Origin: Burkholderia stabilis
GTDB lineage: Bacteria > Pseudomonadota > Gammaproteobacteria > Burkholderiales > Burkholderiaceae
DNA: 64,000 nucleotides
Assembly: GCF_001742165.1 (NCBI RefSeq)
Contig: NZ_CP016442.1
Span: 3,658,001-3,722,000, forward strand
Reading direction: 5' to 3'
Notes under the pieces: model-generated
Database searches by the model: none
What the model was told of the DNA's origin: nothing
What the model saw: only the letters and a program-made list of their open reading frames with translations
Translations under genes and position numbers: made by a program
Part shown: positions 1-7,253 of the stretch, piece by piece
Layout of the letters: each line of letters starts with the position of its first letter
Position numbering within the stretch: the first letter of the stretch is position 1

Positions 1-2
1 GC

Positions 3-740
3 GTCCAGCGCGTGTTTGTCGTGAACATGCCCGGTGGGGGCGTCGATGCGGGTGGGCTTGGCGATCTGATGGGCGGTGGGCGTGCAGGACGCGCCGCGCG
101 TCGCGCGGCAGCTCGGGCGGGGCGGCTCGGGAGGATCGGGCGGGTCGTCAACGCGGGACGTGCGCTCTTCGGTCGGGTTGCGCCGTGGGCAGGAAAGCTG
201 GCCGTCGCGGGGACCGTCCTGAAGTTCGGCCTTGCGGCTCGCGAAGCATACGCCGTCGCGTCGAGCACCGATACGAACGATCGGAAGGCCACACGGTTCG
301 CTGGCATCGCCGGCAGTCTCGCGGGTGGCGTGATCGGCGCGAAGGTCGGGGCGACGATCGGAGCGCTCGGCGGGCCGATCGGATCGGCTGTCGTCGGCGT
401 GCTTGGCGGGGCACTCGGGACGTTCGTTGGCGACAAGGCACTGAGCGGCATCGCGAGCAAGTTCTTGGGCCAGAAGCCCGACGAGACGCCCGCGAATGCC
501 GAGGCGGTCGCCAAGGCAGCGAAGGCAGCGGAAAGTCCGGCGGCAGATGCCCGGTTCGGGCCGCGTATCGACCAGACGAACACGTTCGCGCCGGTCTTCA
601 ACGTGAAGATCGAGGCGAGCGATACCGACATGGCTAACAAGTTTCTCCAACAGGTCAGTCCGCAGCTGACGCGGATGATGGAGGAGCAGCAGCGCAAGGC
701 GAACAGTCGAACCGCAATGTTCGACGCGCCGCATATGTAA
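3..740 (+). CDS. Phage tail tape measure protein, C-terminal part (5' end outside window)
   Basis: The reading frame is open to the window edge, so only the last 245 or so codons are present. The visible part is Arg/Ala-rich and then has two Gly/Ala/Val-rich hydrophobic stretches (about 295-480 nt), followed by a charged tail ending in a glutamine-rich helix. Tape measure proteins set tail length and span the tail lumen, and their hydrophobic stretches are typical. The identification rests mainly on position: it sits directly upstream of GpU, GpX and GpD homologues, where P2-like phages carry the tape measure. No enzymatic domain is visible. The GTG at 12 is an internal codon, not a credible start. 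Confidence 0.7.
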   Translation, partial: VQRVFVVNMPGGGVDAGGLGDLMGGGRAGRAARRAAARAGRLGRIGRVVNAGRALFGRVAPWAGKLAVAGTVLKFGLAAREAYAVASSTDTNDRKATRFAGIAGSLAGGVIGAKVGATIGALGGPIGSAVVGVLGGALGTFVGDKALSGIASKFLGQKPDETPANAEAVAKAAKAAESPAADARFGPRIDQTNTFAPVFNVKIEASDTDMANKFLQQVSPQLTRMMEEQQRKANSRTAMFDAPHM

Positions 741-750
741 GGGAGGCGCT

Positions 751-1629
751 ATGGATGTGTTTCGACAGATCTCGGGAGCAGCAACGCAGGCGGGGATCGC
801 GACGGAGCGCGTGCGGCAGATGGTTCGCATATTCGATCGAAACCGCGCGGCGAGCATGGCGACGGTCGACATGCTGCAACGTCTCGCAACCGGCAATCTG
901 AGCAGCGCGGCCGAGCTGCTGACAGGCGCGACAAGCGCGCTGTCGGTGGCGTCGGACCTGTTTCCGCAGGTCGGCGCTGTCGTGCGTAGCTTCAACGCGA
1001 CGCAGGCGTCGATCGGCTCGATTCTGAAAGCCGTCGACGGATCGAATTTCCCCCTTGTGCGGGCTGCCGCCGACAGCGTCAAGTCTGCATTGGGCGGGGC
1101 GTGGAATCAGTTCAACGCGGCGGTGGGTCTGAAGGACTCGGCGGTGATGGACGTGATCAAGTCGACGGGCGTCGGCTCGATGCTGTCGGGTCTGATCGAC
1201 GGTGCGTCGTCGAGCACGCCGCACCTGATGTCGATGACGACGGATGCCGGCGACGCATTCCATTTCAACCTGTCGACGGCTGCTCACGACAAGTTGCGAC
1301 GAGCGACGCGATATCGCGTGGCGTCTCAGGAGCGCTTGAATCGCCAGGAGGCGCTGCAACCGGTCAGCGAAGGGGGCGAGACGATCACGCTGTCGGGCGT
1401 CGTGTTCCCGTCGCTTGGGGCCGGTACGAAGCAGATCAACCGGCTGCGTGCCATCGGCGGCAGGATGAAGCCCGTGCAGCTCACGACGGGCGATGGCGAA
1501 GTGCTCGGCCGCTGGCTGTTGCAGGCGATCGAGGAGGAGCAGGACGCGCTGCTCGCGGACGGCTTGCCGCGCAAGCAAACATTCTCGGTGGAGTTCGGAC
1601 GCTATGGCGAAGACTTTAAGAACGTCTGA
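751..1629 (+). CDS. Phage tail protein, GpU family, with N-terminal extension
   Basis: The 292-residue product ends in a clear P2 GpU-like domain (about residues 185-292), recognisable from the ITLSGVVFPSL, GEVLGRWLLQAIEEEQ and PRKQTFSVEFGRYG segments. GpU caps or terminates the tail tube in contractile phages. Typical GpU proteins are roughly 130-160 residues, so the first ~180 residues are an addition: helical, Ala/Ser-rich, with no motif I recognise. The ATG has a strong GGGAGG ribosome site at 741-746. The end overlaps the start of gpX by 26 bases, which suggests translational coupling inside the tail operon. Confidence 0.85.
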   Translation: MDVFRQISGAATQAGIATERVRQMVRIFDRNRAASMATVDMLQRLATGNLSSAAELLTGATSALSVASDLFPQVGAVVRSFNATQASIGSILKAVDGSNFPLVRAAADSVKSALGGAWNQFNAAVGLKDSAVMDVIKSTGVGSMLSGLIDGASSSTPHLMSMTTDAGDAFHFNLSTAAHDKLRRATRYRVASQERLNRQEALQPVSEGGETITLSGVVFPSLGAGTKQINRLRAIGGRMKPVQLTTGDGEVLGRWLLQAIEEEQDALLADGLPRKQTFSVEFGRYGEDFKNV

Positions 1630-1810
1630 CGGTGACGTGCTCGACACGCTTTGCTATCGCTTTTACGGAGCGCTGCAGGGAACGGTCGAGGCCGTGTACG
1701 AGGCGAATCCGGGGCTGGCGAATCGGTCGCAGCCGTTCCCGGCCGGCATCGAGATCCTGATGCCGGATCTCGATGCGCCACGTGCCGAGTCAGTCCAGCT
1801 CTGGACATAG
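1604..1810 (+). CDS. Phage tail protein X (GpX-like)
   Basis: A 68-residue protein matching the phage tail protein X family: a small LysM-like fold, with the DTLCYRFYG and YEANPGLA segments typical of it. GpX is an accessory tail component in P2-like phages. I chose the ATG at 1604 because the frame upstream is only the shadow of gpU. The gene starts inside the end of gpU and is followed ten bases later by gpD, giving a U-X-D order. This is smaller and cleaner than the longer open frame starting at 1493. Confidence 0.85.
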   Translation: MAKTLRTSDGDVLDTLCYRFYGALQGTVEAVYEANPGLANRSQPFPAGIEILMPDLDAPRAESVQLWT

Positions 1811-1819
1811 TGAGGTGCG

Positions 1820-2869
1820 ATGGAAGCGATTTTTCAGATCGTCGCGAACGGGGCCGACGTAACCAAGGTCATTCAGGACCGAGTGCTTGAGATCCGGTCG
1901 ATGGACAAACCCGGTCTAGACGCGGACGAGTGCACGATCACGCTCGACGATCGCGACGGCCGCATCGAGTTTCCGCCGAAAGGCGCGACGTTGAAGGTGT
2001 CGATCGGGTGGGAGGGACAGGGGCTGTCGATGCTCGGCGAGTACGCCGTCGACGAGGTTGGATTGCGCGGGCCGCCGGCCAGCGTCGTGATCCGGGGCAA
2101 GCCTGCGAACATGCGCGCGACGTCGAAAACGCAGCGATACGGGAGCTGGTCGAACGCGAAGCTGGCCGACATCGTCGGCGACGTCGCGCGTCGTAACAAA
2201 TGGGCGGCCGCGTGTGACGTCGACGTCGTCGTGCCACGTATCGACCAGTTCGGCGAAAGCGATCTGCACTTCATCACGCGCGTGGCTCGCCAGTACGGTG
2301 CGACGGCGACGGTCAAGGCCGGCAAGCTGATCGTCTTGCCGCGCGGCGGCGGCAAGAGCGCGAGCGGCAAGCCGCTGCCGATCGTCACTCTCACGCCGGG
2401 CGACCTGCTCGATTACGACATCAATTTCCCGGACCGAGCGAGCTTCGCGGCCGTGCGCACGAAGGTGCATGACCGCAAGTCCGGGAAGAAGATCGATCTG
2501 ACGATCCCGAACCCGGATGCACCGCCAGGTGCGTCCGCGGTGCATACCGAGCGCCATGCGTTCGCGAGTCCGGAAGCCGCGAAAGCGGGCGCGACATCGC
2601 GAATGGCGACGCTCAACCGGCACACGTCGACGAGCCGGCTGACGATGCGCGGCCGCGCAGATCTGTCGGCGGAAAAGACGATCGCGCTGAAGGGGTTCAA
2701 GACCGGAGTAGACGGTGAGTTTCTGGTCGAGTCGGTCGAGCACACGTTCGCATCGCGCGGGTGGATCACGGTCGTGACTTTGAACGGAGGGAACAAGGGG
2801 AAAGCGAAGGTCGGGCACAAGAAGAAGTCGGGCAAGAAAATCACTCTGGTGGTGCCGGCGCCGCAGTAA
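1820..2869 (+). CDS. Phage late control protein D (GpD, tail hub/baseplate)
   Basis: The 349-residue product matches the phage late control D family, which is structurally a tail hub protein related to VgrG and gp27. Visible family features include an N-terminal beta-rich region, the LADIVGDVARRNKW segment near residue 113, and a C-terminal GEFLVESVEHTF-GWITVV segment. The hub connects tail tube and spike. The C terminus is Lys/Gly-rich. The start ATG follows GAGG with normal spacing. It is the last gene of the tail operon and is followed by a good intrinsic terminator at 2891-2927, which separates it from the lysis genes. Confidence 0.9.
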   Translation: MEAIFQIVANGADVTKVIQDRVLEIRSMDKPGLDADECTITLDDRDGRIEFPPKGATLKVSIGWEGQGLSMLGEYAVDEVGLRGPPASVVIRGKPANMRATSKTQRYGSWSNAKLADIVGDVARRNKWAAACDVDVVVPRIDQFGESDLHFITRVARQYGATATVKAGKLIVLPRGGGKSASGKPLPIVTLTPGDLLDYDINFPDRASFAAVRTKVHDRKSGKKIDLTIPNPDAPPGASAVHTERHAFASPEAAKAGATSRMATLNRHTSTSRLTMRGRADLSAEKTIALKGFKTGVDGEFLVESVEHTFASRGWITVVTLNGGNKGKAKVGHKKKSGKKITLVVPAPQ

Positions 2870-2890
2870 CGCGTCACGCACTGAATTTGC

Positions 2891-2927
2891 AGGCCGCTCA
2901 CGGGCAACCGGGGCGGCCTTTCTTTTT
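2891..2927 (+). terminator. Intrinsic terminator after the tail operon
   Basis: The stem AGGCCGC/GCGGCCT is followed by a T-rich tract (TTTCTTTTT). It lies between gpD and the holin gene. Confidence 0.7.
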
Positions 2928-2945
2928 ATCGGGCAAGGGGAACCG

Positions 2946-3230
2946 ATGCAAGACCACGAAAAAACGATTCTGGAGCTGATCGTCATGGGCGGATTGATCG
3001 GCATCGCGAAGGTGTTGGTTGGTAGCGAGCCGTTGTCGTTTCGGCTGGTTGTCGGCCGGGCCGTATTGGGATCAGCAACGTCGATGGTGGCCGGGCTCGC
3101 GCTGCTGCAGATTCCGGATCTGCCGCCGATCGCGCTGCTCGGTCTGGGGAGTGCGCTCGGCATTGTGGGGTCGCAGTACCTCGAAGTGCTGCTGCGCCGG
3201 AATGCAAAACGTGTGTTTGGAGGGAAGTGA
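2946..3230 (+). CDS. Phage holin, small membrane protein
   Basis: A 94-residue protein with hydrophobic segments around residues 10-26, 34-55 and 60-82 and a basic C terminus (RRNAKRVFGGK). It lies directly before a lambda R-type endolysin, so it is best read as the holin that forms inner-membrane holes to release the endolysin. No signal peptide or other domain is seen. The start ATG follows AAGGGG. The stop codon is two to three bases from the endolysin start, so the two genes are translationally coupled. The exact holin family is not assigned from sequence alone. Confidence 0.75.
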   Translation: MQDHEKTILELIVMGGLIGIAKVLVGSEPLSFRLVVGRAVLGSATSMVAGLALLQIPDLPPIALLGLGSALGIVGSQYLEVLLRRNAKRVFGGK

Positions 3231-3232
3231 CG

Positions 3233-3727
3233 ATGGCGCGAATCAGTGTGACCGCTGCGGGCGGAAAGAACCGGGTGGCGTTTCTCGACACCATCGCGGT
3301 AAGCGAGATCGGCTCGCCGTTGCTCGCGAAGTCGGACGACGGTTACAACGTCCTGGTCGGTGCGACGGCATCGCGCCCGCTGCTGTTTGCGAGCTATGCC
3401 GCACATCCGAACGTGCTCAATCGCCAGATCCGCGTGCCGTCGACAGCGGCTGGTCGTTACCAGATCCTCACGCGCTGGTGGCGTATCTATCAGGCGCAGA
3501 TGAAGCTGCCCGACTTCGGGCCGGTGTCGCAGGATCGGTACGCGCTGCAGCAGTTGCGCGAGCACGGCGCATTGCCGTTGATCGATGCAGGCCGGTTTCG
3601 CGAAGCCATCGCCAAGGTGTCGAACGTATGGGCCAGTCTGCCGGGGGCGGGATACGGCCAGCACGAAAACGACATCGAGGAATTGCTGGCGGCGTATCGC
3701 GCGGCCGGCGGGGAGGTGATCGCATGA
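3233..3727 (+). CDS. Endolysin, lambda R-type muramidase/transglycosylase (GH104-like)
   Basis: The 164-residue product resembles phage lambda R endolysin along its whole length. Shared features include FLDTIAVSE with the likely catalytic Glu25, NVLVG, AGRYQILTRWW, FGPVSQDRYALQQLREHGA and SNVWASLPGAGYGQ. Lambda R cleaves the MurNAc-GlcNAc bond as a lytic transglycosylase. It has no signal peptide, consistent with holin-dependent release. The ATG at 3233 is preferred over the GTG at 3227 because GGAGGG at 3218-3223 is properly spaced from it. The end overlaps the Rz start by four bases. Confidence 0.92.
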   Translation: MARISVTAAGGKNRVAFLDTIAVSEIGSPLLAKSDDGYNVLVGATASRPLLFASYAAHPNVLNRQIRVPSTAAGRYQILTRWWRIYQAQMKLPDFGPVSQDRYALQQLREHGALPLIDAGRFREAIAKVSNVWASLPGAGYGQHENDIEELLAAYRAAGGEVIA

Positions 3728-4218
3728 CGTGGATCGACCCGCGCATTTGGCTGCTCGTCGTTGCTGGCGTCATTGCCGGCGCTGCCTGCGGCTACTTTGA
3801 GGGACATCGTGATGCCGACCAATCCGCGAAGGTGGTGGATCAGGCGCGGCAGATCGATGACCTGACGAACGAACGTAACGAATATCGCCGCCGGTTGGCG
3901 GCACAACAGGAGATCGCAACCGATGCTGCGAAAGAACGTGATCAGGCAGCCGCTGATGCTGCTGTTGCCGGCGCTGCTGCTGACGGGCTGCGCAGGCAAG
4001 TCGCCGCACTCGTCGGCGACGTCCGGCGTGCCGGCGCTGCGGCCGGAAGCCCGGCAACCGGCGACGCCCTCGATCTGCTTGCCGACGTGTTCGGCCGGGC
4101 TGACGAGCGCGCGGGAGAGCTGGCAAAGATCGCTGACGAGCGAGGAGTCGCCGGTCGGCAATGCGAGCGCAGTTATGACGCGTTGATCGGCGACGCGCAA
4201 AGCAACTTGCCGCAGTAG
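3724..4218 (+). CDS. Rz-like i-spanin
   Basis: A 164-residue protein with one N-terminal membrane anchor (about residues 8-26) and a long alpha-helical, charged periplasmic region rich in Ala, Arg and Glu. This is the layout of an Rz i-spanin, which together with the lipoprotein Rz1 fuses inner and outer membranes in the last step of lysis. It starts at ATGA, overlapping the endolysin stop, and contains the Rz1 gene in another frame at 3923-4186. A DUF2514-type Rz is likely, but the assignment rests on architecture and position. Confidence 0.85.
   Translation: MTWIDPRIWLLVVAGVIAGAACGYFEGHRDADQSAKVVDQARQIDDLTNERNEYRRRLAAQQEIATDAAKERDQAAADAAVAGAAADGLRRQVAALVGDVRRAGAAAGSPATGDALDLLADVFGRADERAGELAKIADERGVAGRQCERSYDALIGDAQSNLPQ
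3923..4186 (+). CDS. Rz1-like o-spanin lipoprotein nested inside Rz
   Basis: This 87-residue reading frame lies entirely inside Rz in a different frame. It begins with a basic n-region, a Leu-rich hydrophobic core and the lipobox LLTGC with Cys23, followed by a Pro-containing periplasmic part. This is the expected form of an outer-membrane Rz1 o-spanin. Nested Rz1 genes are known in lambda-like lysis cassettes. Alternative explanations are weak because a lipobox at exactly this place would be unlikely by chance. Confidence 0.82.
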   Translation: MLRKNVIRQPLMLLLPALLLTGCAGKSPHSSATSGVPALRPEARQPATPSICLPTCSAGLTSARESWQRSLTSEESPVGNASAVMTR

Positions 4219-4255
4219 CGCGGCGATCGAGGCCGGGTGGCCTCGAAAGAAACAG

Positions 4256-4298
4256 GGCGACCGGAGGACGTGCAGCAACACGTCTCCCGGTCGCCTTT
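4256..4298 (+). terminator. Intrinsic terminator after the lysis cassette
   Basis: A long stem, GGCGACCGG...CCGGTCGCC, extended by GGACGTG/CACGTCT and closing on CAGCAA, is followed by a short TTT. It ends the holin-endolysin-Rz transcript. Confidence 0.75.
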
Positions 4299-4388
4299 CC
4301 ACTGTCTGAGCCAGTGAATCGGCCAAGGCCCTGCTACCTACCGGTAGGCGGGCCGGATTCTACACCAAGTTTAAAAACGGCTTTCACA

Positions 4389-5174
4389 ATGGCAAATCCC
4401 ATCATTCCTTGGATCGGCGGTAAGCGCCGTCTTGCAGACCATCTTATTCCGCGTTTCCCGGCGCACGACTGCTATGTCGAAGTGTTCGCGGGCGGGGCTG
4501 CGTTGTACTTCATGCGTCCGCCGGCGAAGGTCGAGGTGGTCAACGACATCAACGGTGAACTGATCAATTTGTATCGTGTCGTGCAGCATCACGTCGACGA
4601 GTTCGTGCGGCAGTTCAATTGGGCGTTTACGAGTCGCGAGCTGTTCGGTTGGTTGAAGCATACGATCCCGGAAACGCTCACCGATATCCAGCGTGCTGCA
4701 CGCTTCTACTACCTGCAGAAAAGTTGCTTTGGTGGGAAGCTCGAAGGGCAGACTTTCGGATCGAAGACGCTGGCTGCGCCGGGATTGAATCCCATTCGAC
4801 TGAAGGAGGAGCTATCCGTCGCGCATCAGCGGTTGGCGAACGCCTTCATCGAGCGCTTGGATTGGGCTGCGTGCATTGATCGATACGATCGGCCGCACAC
4901 GCTGTTCTATCTCGATCCGCCGTATTACGAGACGCAGGGGTATGGCGTGCCGTTCCCGTTTGCGGAGTACGAAAAGATGGCCGAGCGGCTGCGCCGTCTC
5001 AAAGGTCGCGCGATTGTGAGTCTCAACGATCACCCGGACATTCGACGCGTGTTCGAGGGGTTTTACATCGAAACCGTGCCGATCCAGTACACGGTTGGTG
5101 TTGAGGCCGTCGACCGTAACGAGCTGATCATTTTCAGTTGGGATGACGCGTCGCAGCCGGTTGGTCTGTTCTAG
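4389..5174 (+). CDS. DNA adenine methylase, D12 class (Dam-like), phage-borne
   Basis: The 261-residue protein has the D12 N6-adenine methyltransferase layout: PWIGGKRRLADHL (SAM-binding start), VEVFAGGAALYF, VVNDINGELINLY, and the catalytic LDPPYYE motif near residue 175. It transfers methyl from SAM to adenine in DNA. The start at 4389 was chosen because the frame upstream runs through the terminator region. It stands alone between two terminators, so it is a separate transcription unit at the prophage right end. It may protect phage DNA or mimic host methylation. The target site cannot be read from sequence. Confidence 0.9.
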   Translation: MANPIIPWIGGKRRLADHLIPRFPAHDCYVEVFAGGAALYFMRPPAKVEVVNDINGELINLYRVVQHHVDEFVRQFNWAFTSRELFGWLKHTIPETLTDIQRAARFYYLQKSCFGGKLEGQTFGSKTLAAPGLNPIRLKEELSVAHQRLANAFIERLDWAACIDRYDRPHTLFYLDPPYYETQGYGVPFPFAEYEKMAERLRRLKGRAIVSLNDHPDIRRVFEGFYIETVPIQYTVGVEAVDRNELIIFSWDDASQPVGLF

Positions 5175-5186
5175 CGGATGGCTCGC

Positions 5187-5232
5187 CCGCAGGACAGCTC
5201 CTGCGGCATACCCGGCAATTTTGCGGGGTTTT
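5187..5232 (+). terminator. Putative double hairpin terminator after the methylase
   Basis: A perfect stem, CCGCAGGA/TCCTGCGG (5187-5206), is followed by a second stem, CCCGGCAA/TTGCGGGG with one mismatch (5211-5228), and TTTT. Confidence 0.55.
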
Positions 5233-5253
5233 GAGCGCGGGGGCGAGTTGGTT

Positions 5254-5330
5254 AAATGTCACATTTGGTCAAGTCGCCTTCCGACTCTCGACATCGGTCT
5301 CTTGCTCGGGAATAGTCGGATCATTAGAAA
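5254..5330 (+). promoter_or_regulatory. Possible promoter and operator of the type VI effector module
   Basis: A 13-base palindrome, AAATGT-C-ACATTT, lies at 5254-5266. A weak sigma70-like pair, TTGCTC (5302-5307) and TAGAAA (5325-5330), has a 17-base spacer. The region is visibly less GC-rich than the flanks. The palindrome could bind a phage or host repressor. Both calls are from pattern only. Confidence 0.3.
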
Positions 5331-5346
5331 CCGAGAGGGCCTGCAT

Positions 5347-5778
5347 GTGAAGCGGAACTATCTCCGAGTCGGAGACCAATCGACCAGCGGCGGGGTGGTC
5401 GTCGACGCTATCCCGACAATGAGTTGCGACGGGGTTGGACTCACCTACGTAGGTGCCAAAGTAACTTGTCCAGCGTGCAAGCGTGTCGGTGTCATCGTTG
5501 CAGAGGGGCCGCGTTGGCCGGGTAACTTGATGGGGCACGAAGCTGCGCTGGAAGGCGATAAGGTCGCTTGCGGGTGCAGTCCGCTCCCAACCATGATTGC
5601 ATCGCAGTCAGAGATGTTTCAGTCCTTCGAGTCGGATGCACTCGTCAAAATGGGTTTTTCCGCGACAGGAGGTCCGGTCGCGCTCGAACTCGCTGCCCCG
5701 AAGCCATCCCAGGGATTCTGTCTCTCATGCATGGTTGCTGCTGCCAAGAACGCGGCTGCGATGGTCGTTCGCGGGTGA
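5347..5778 (+). CDS. PAAR-domain spike-tip protein
   Basis: A 143-residue PAAR protein. The region from VGDQSTSGGVVVD to CGCSPLPTMIASQ (about residues 7-83) carries the family's Pro-Ala-Ala-Arg-type repeats and the CPAC cysteine pair. PAAR proteins sharpen the VgrG spike of type VI secretion systems and recruit effectors. The GTG start at 5347 follows GAGAGG (5333-5338). An upstream in-frame start would lengthen it into non-conserved sequence. The C-terminal ~50 residues have no recognised toxin domain, so the effector is the separate gene at 6630. It is the first gene of a five-gene unit. Confidence 0.88.
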   Translation: MKRNYLRVGDQSTSGGVVVDAIPTMSCDGVGLTYVGAKVTCPACKRVGVIVAEGPRWPGNLMGHEAALEGDKVACGCSPLPTMIASQSEMFQSFESDALVKMGFSATGGPVALELAAPKPSQGFCLSCMVAAAKNAAAMVVRG

Positions 5779-5784
5779 GCGTCG

Positions 5785-6282
5785 ATGAGCATTCAAGATA
5801 TCTATTCAGCGATGCAAGAGCGGGCGAGCCTTCCGGTTCGTCTGTTTGCGCTTGTGGATGGGCTGTTGTATTCGGAGCAGAGCGGTTCCGAGCCGCGCCG
5901 GGCGCGTGACGCGGCAATTGCGCTGCTTGATGCAACACCAGACGCCTCGCTCGCGGATGCCGGCCCGTGGCTATTCGACTTCGCGGCTGTCGACGGCGAT
6001 TGCCGGCGTGTGCTCGGGCAGTTAGCGCAGGGTGAATATGGGGTGAGCTGGATTATCAGCGCGTATCAACCGCACCAGCTCGCGGCAGAACTTCGCGAGC
6101 GGCTTGACGGAATATTGCCGGATGGCCGGTCGGTAATGCTTCGCTATTACGACGCCCGTGTGATGCGGCATTTCGCACCTGCCCTTAGTCCGGCCGAGCG
6201 GACGACATTTTTCTCCCCGACCTTCGACTGGTTGATCGAGATCGACGGGCAGCTCTTCAGGGCGCATCCCCATGCCGCTTAA
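5785..6282 (+). CDS. DUF4123 type VI effector chaperone (TecT-like)
   Basis: The 165-residue protein fits the DUF4123 family: RLFALVDGLLY near the start, WLFDFAAVD, and a C-terminal FYSPTFDW-type segment (FFSPTFDWLIEIDGQL). DUF4123 proteins are adaptors (TEC/Tap) that load a specific effector onto VgrG or PAAR. It begins six bases after the PAAR gene and overlaps the next gene by 11 bases. The order PAAR, DUF4123, small protein, Tox-REase-5, immunity matches P. aeruginosa PA3904-PA3908, so this is the likely TecT equivalent. The family call is strong. The partner assignment is inferred from context. Confidence 0.82.
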   Translation: MSIQDIYSAMQERASLPVRLFALVDGLLYSEQSGSEPRRARDAAIALLDATPDASLADAGPWLFDFAAVDGDCRRVLGQLAQGEYGVSWIISAYQPHQLAAELRERLDGILPDGRSVMLRYYDARVMRHFAPALSPAERTTFFSPTFDWLIEIDGQLFRAHPHAA

Positions 6283-6742
6283 CCTTACTCCCGCCCACGT
6301 GTCTGCACTCGCCGAGGGCGAGGCTCGCAATTTCGTTGACGGCGTGCGCCGTGATCTGCTCAAGGCAGATCCTGCTTTGACGCAGGATATCGATCTTCAT
6401 AACCGGCTCTGGGATGCATATCGCGCCGCTCGATCTCTCGGGATTCAGGATAGCGAGCATCTGGTTCAGTTCTTGAAAATCGAGGCGTATTCGCCGCACT
6501 TTTACGAGAAGCCGGCTGCGAAGGCATGGCTGACGAAACCCGGCCGTAGCGCCGATGAGCGTTTTCACGTCTACGTCCAAGAGATCACTTGGCGATCACA
6601 ACATCCCGATAGCTTGAAAGGAGTTCCGCATGGCGGCACCGTTAATCCCTCTAGTGACGGCCGCAGCAGCGGAAGCGGGGCCGGTATTGTCGGCTATTGG
6701 AAGCGCTTTATTGGGGGGCGTGGCAGTAGCGGGGATCGGTAG
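6272..6742 (+). CDS. Small co-chaperone-like protein (co-TecT position)
   Basis: This 156-residue protein has no domain I can name with certainty. It is helical and charged over residues 1-115, then low-complexity Gly/Ser-rich. It sits between the DUF4123 chaperone and the Tox-REase-5 effector, exactly where P. aeruginosa carries co-TecT (PA3906), a co-chaperone that binds the chaperone to allow effector hand-off. The last 113 bases overlap the effector start in another frame. The Gly/Ser tail may therefore be a by-product of overlap rather than a conserved part. Function is inferred from position only. Confidence 0.6.
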   Translation: MPLNLTPAHVSALAEGEARNFVDGVRRDLLKADPALTQDIDLHNRLWDAYRAARSLGIQDSEHLVQFLKIEAYSPHFYEKPAAKAWLTKPGRSADERFHVYVQEITWRSQHPDSLKGVPHGGTVNPSSDGRSSGSGAGIVGYWKRFIGGRGSSGDR

Positions 6743-7241
6743 CCTTCGGGGGGACGTCAGCAAGATGGACGAGCAGGCGAAGGGAAAAACCGAATCGCGG
6801 ACAATGTCCGATTCCACTGCGCCTTGCAAGAAGTGCCCACCTGAACAGACGGGCAGGCTTGTGCGGAGCCGACACGGCGCTAACTGGCCGGCGTACCGAT
6901 ATCAGGCGCGCGTAACCGGCTTTGCGTTCGATACGGAGAGCTGCCAGTGGAGCGACGAGTGGGAGTGGCTTGGAATCGATTTTGACGGGTTCAAGCCGCA
7001 AGAGTGCTTGCTGCAAGAGGCCAAGGGGAACTATGACCAGTTCCTTGATGGATCTATTCCGAAGTCCGAACAGTTCTTCAAGGGCTTTCGCCATATGCGC
7101 GATCAGGCGATCAAGCGCGCGATGCGGGTCAAGGCGAATCCGCCTACGCGGCTACGGTACTATTTCCAAGGGCCGTTGACCTATAGGCGGATGTCGGTAT
7201 GGTTTAAGACCATGTCGATCGAGTCGGAATATCTTCCGTAA
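6630..7241 (+). CDS. Tox-REase-5 nuclease effector (TseT-like)
   Basis: A 203-residue protein. Residues 1-40 are hydrophobic Ala/Gly/Leu-rich, possibly for membrane insertion or chaperone binding. A CKKC pair lies at 66-69, and the C-terminal domain (about 85-203) looks like restriction-endonuclease-fold toxin 5. The PD-(D/E)xK core is visible as WEWLGIDFDGF (Asp119) followed by QEAKGNYDQF (Glu130-x-Lys132). TseT of P. aeruginosa carries this domain and kills rivals as a DNase delivered by a PAAR-chaperone route. The start has a strong AAAGGAG at 6617-6623. An adjacent immunity gene follows 12 bases later. DNase activity here is inferred. Confidence 0.85.
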   Translation: MAAPLIPLVTAAAAEAGPVLSAIGSALLGGVAVAGIGSLRGDVSKMDEQAKGKTESRTMSDSTAPCKKCPPEQTGRLVRSRHGANWPAYRYQARVTGFAFDTESCQWSDEWEWLGIDFDGFKPQECLLQEAKGNYDQFLDGSIPKSEQFFKGFRHMRDQAIKRAMRVKANPPTRLRYYFQGPLTYRRMSVWFKTMSIESEYLP

Positions 7242-7253
7242 ATTCCTACCATC

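Noticed and set aside
3019..3723. Upstream extension of Rz in the same frame
   Set aside because: It overlaps holin and endolysin in another frame; the i-spanin has its own start at 3724.
4314..4388. Upstream extension of the Dam gene
   Set aside because: The extra codons follow the lysis terminator immediately and have no match to the methylase family.
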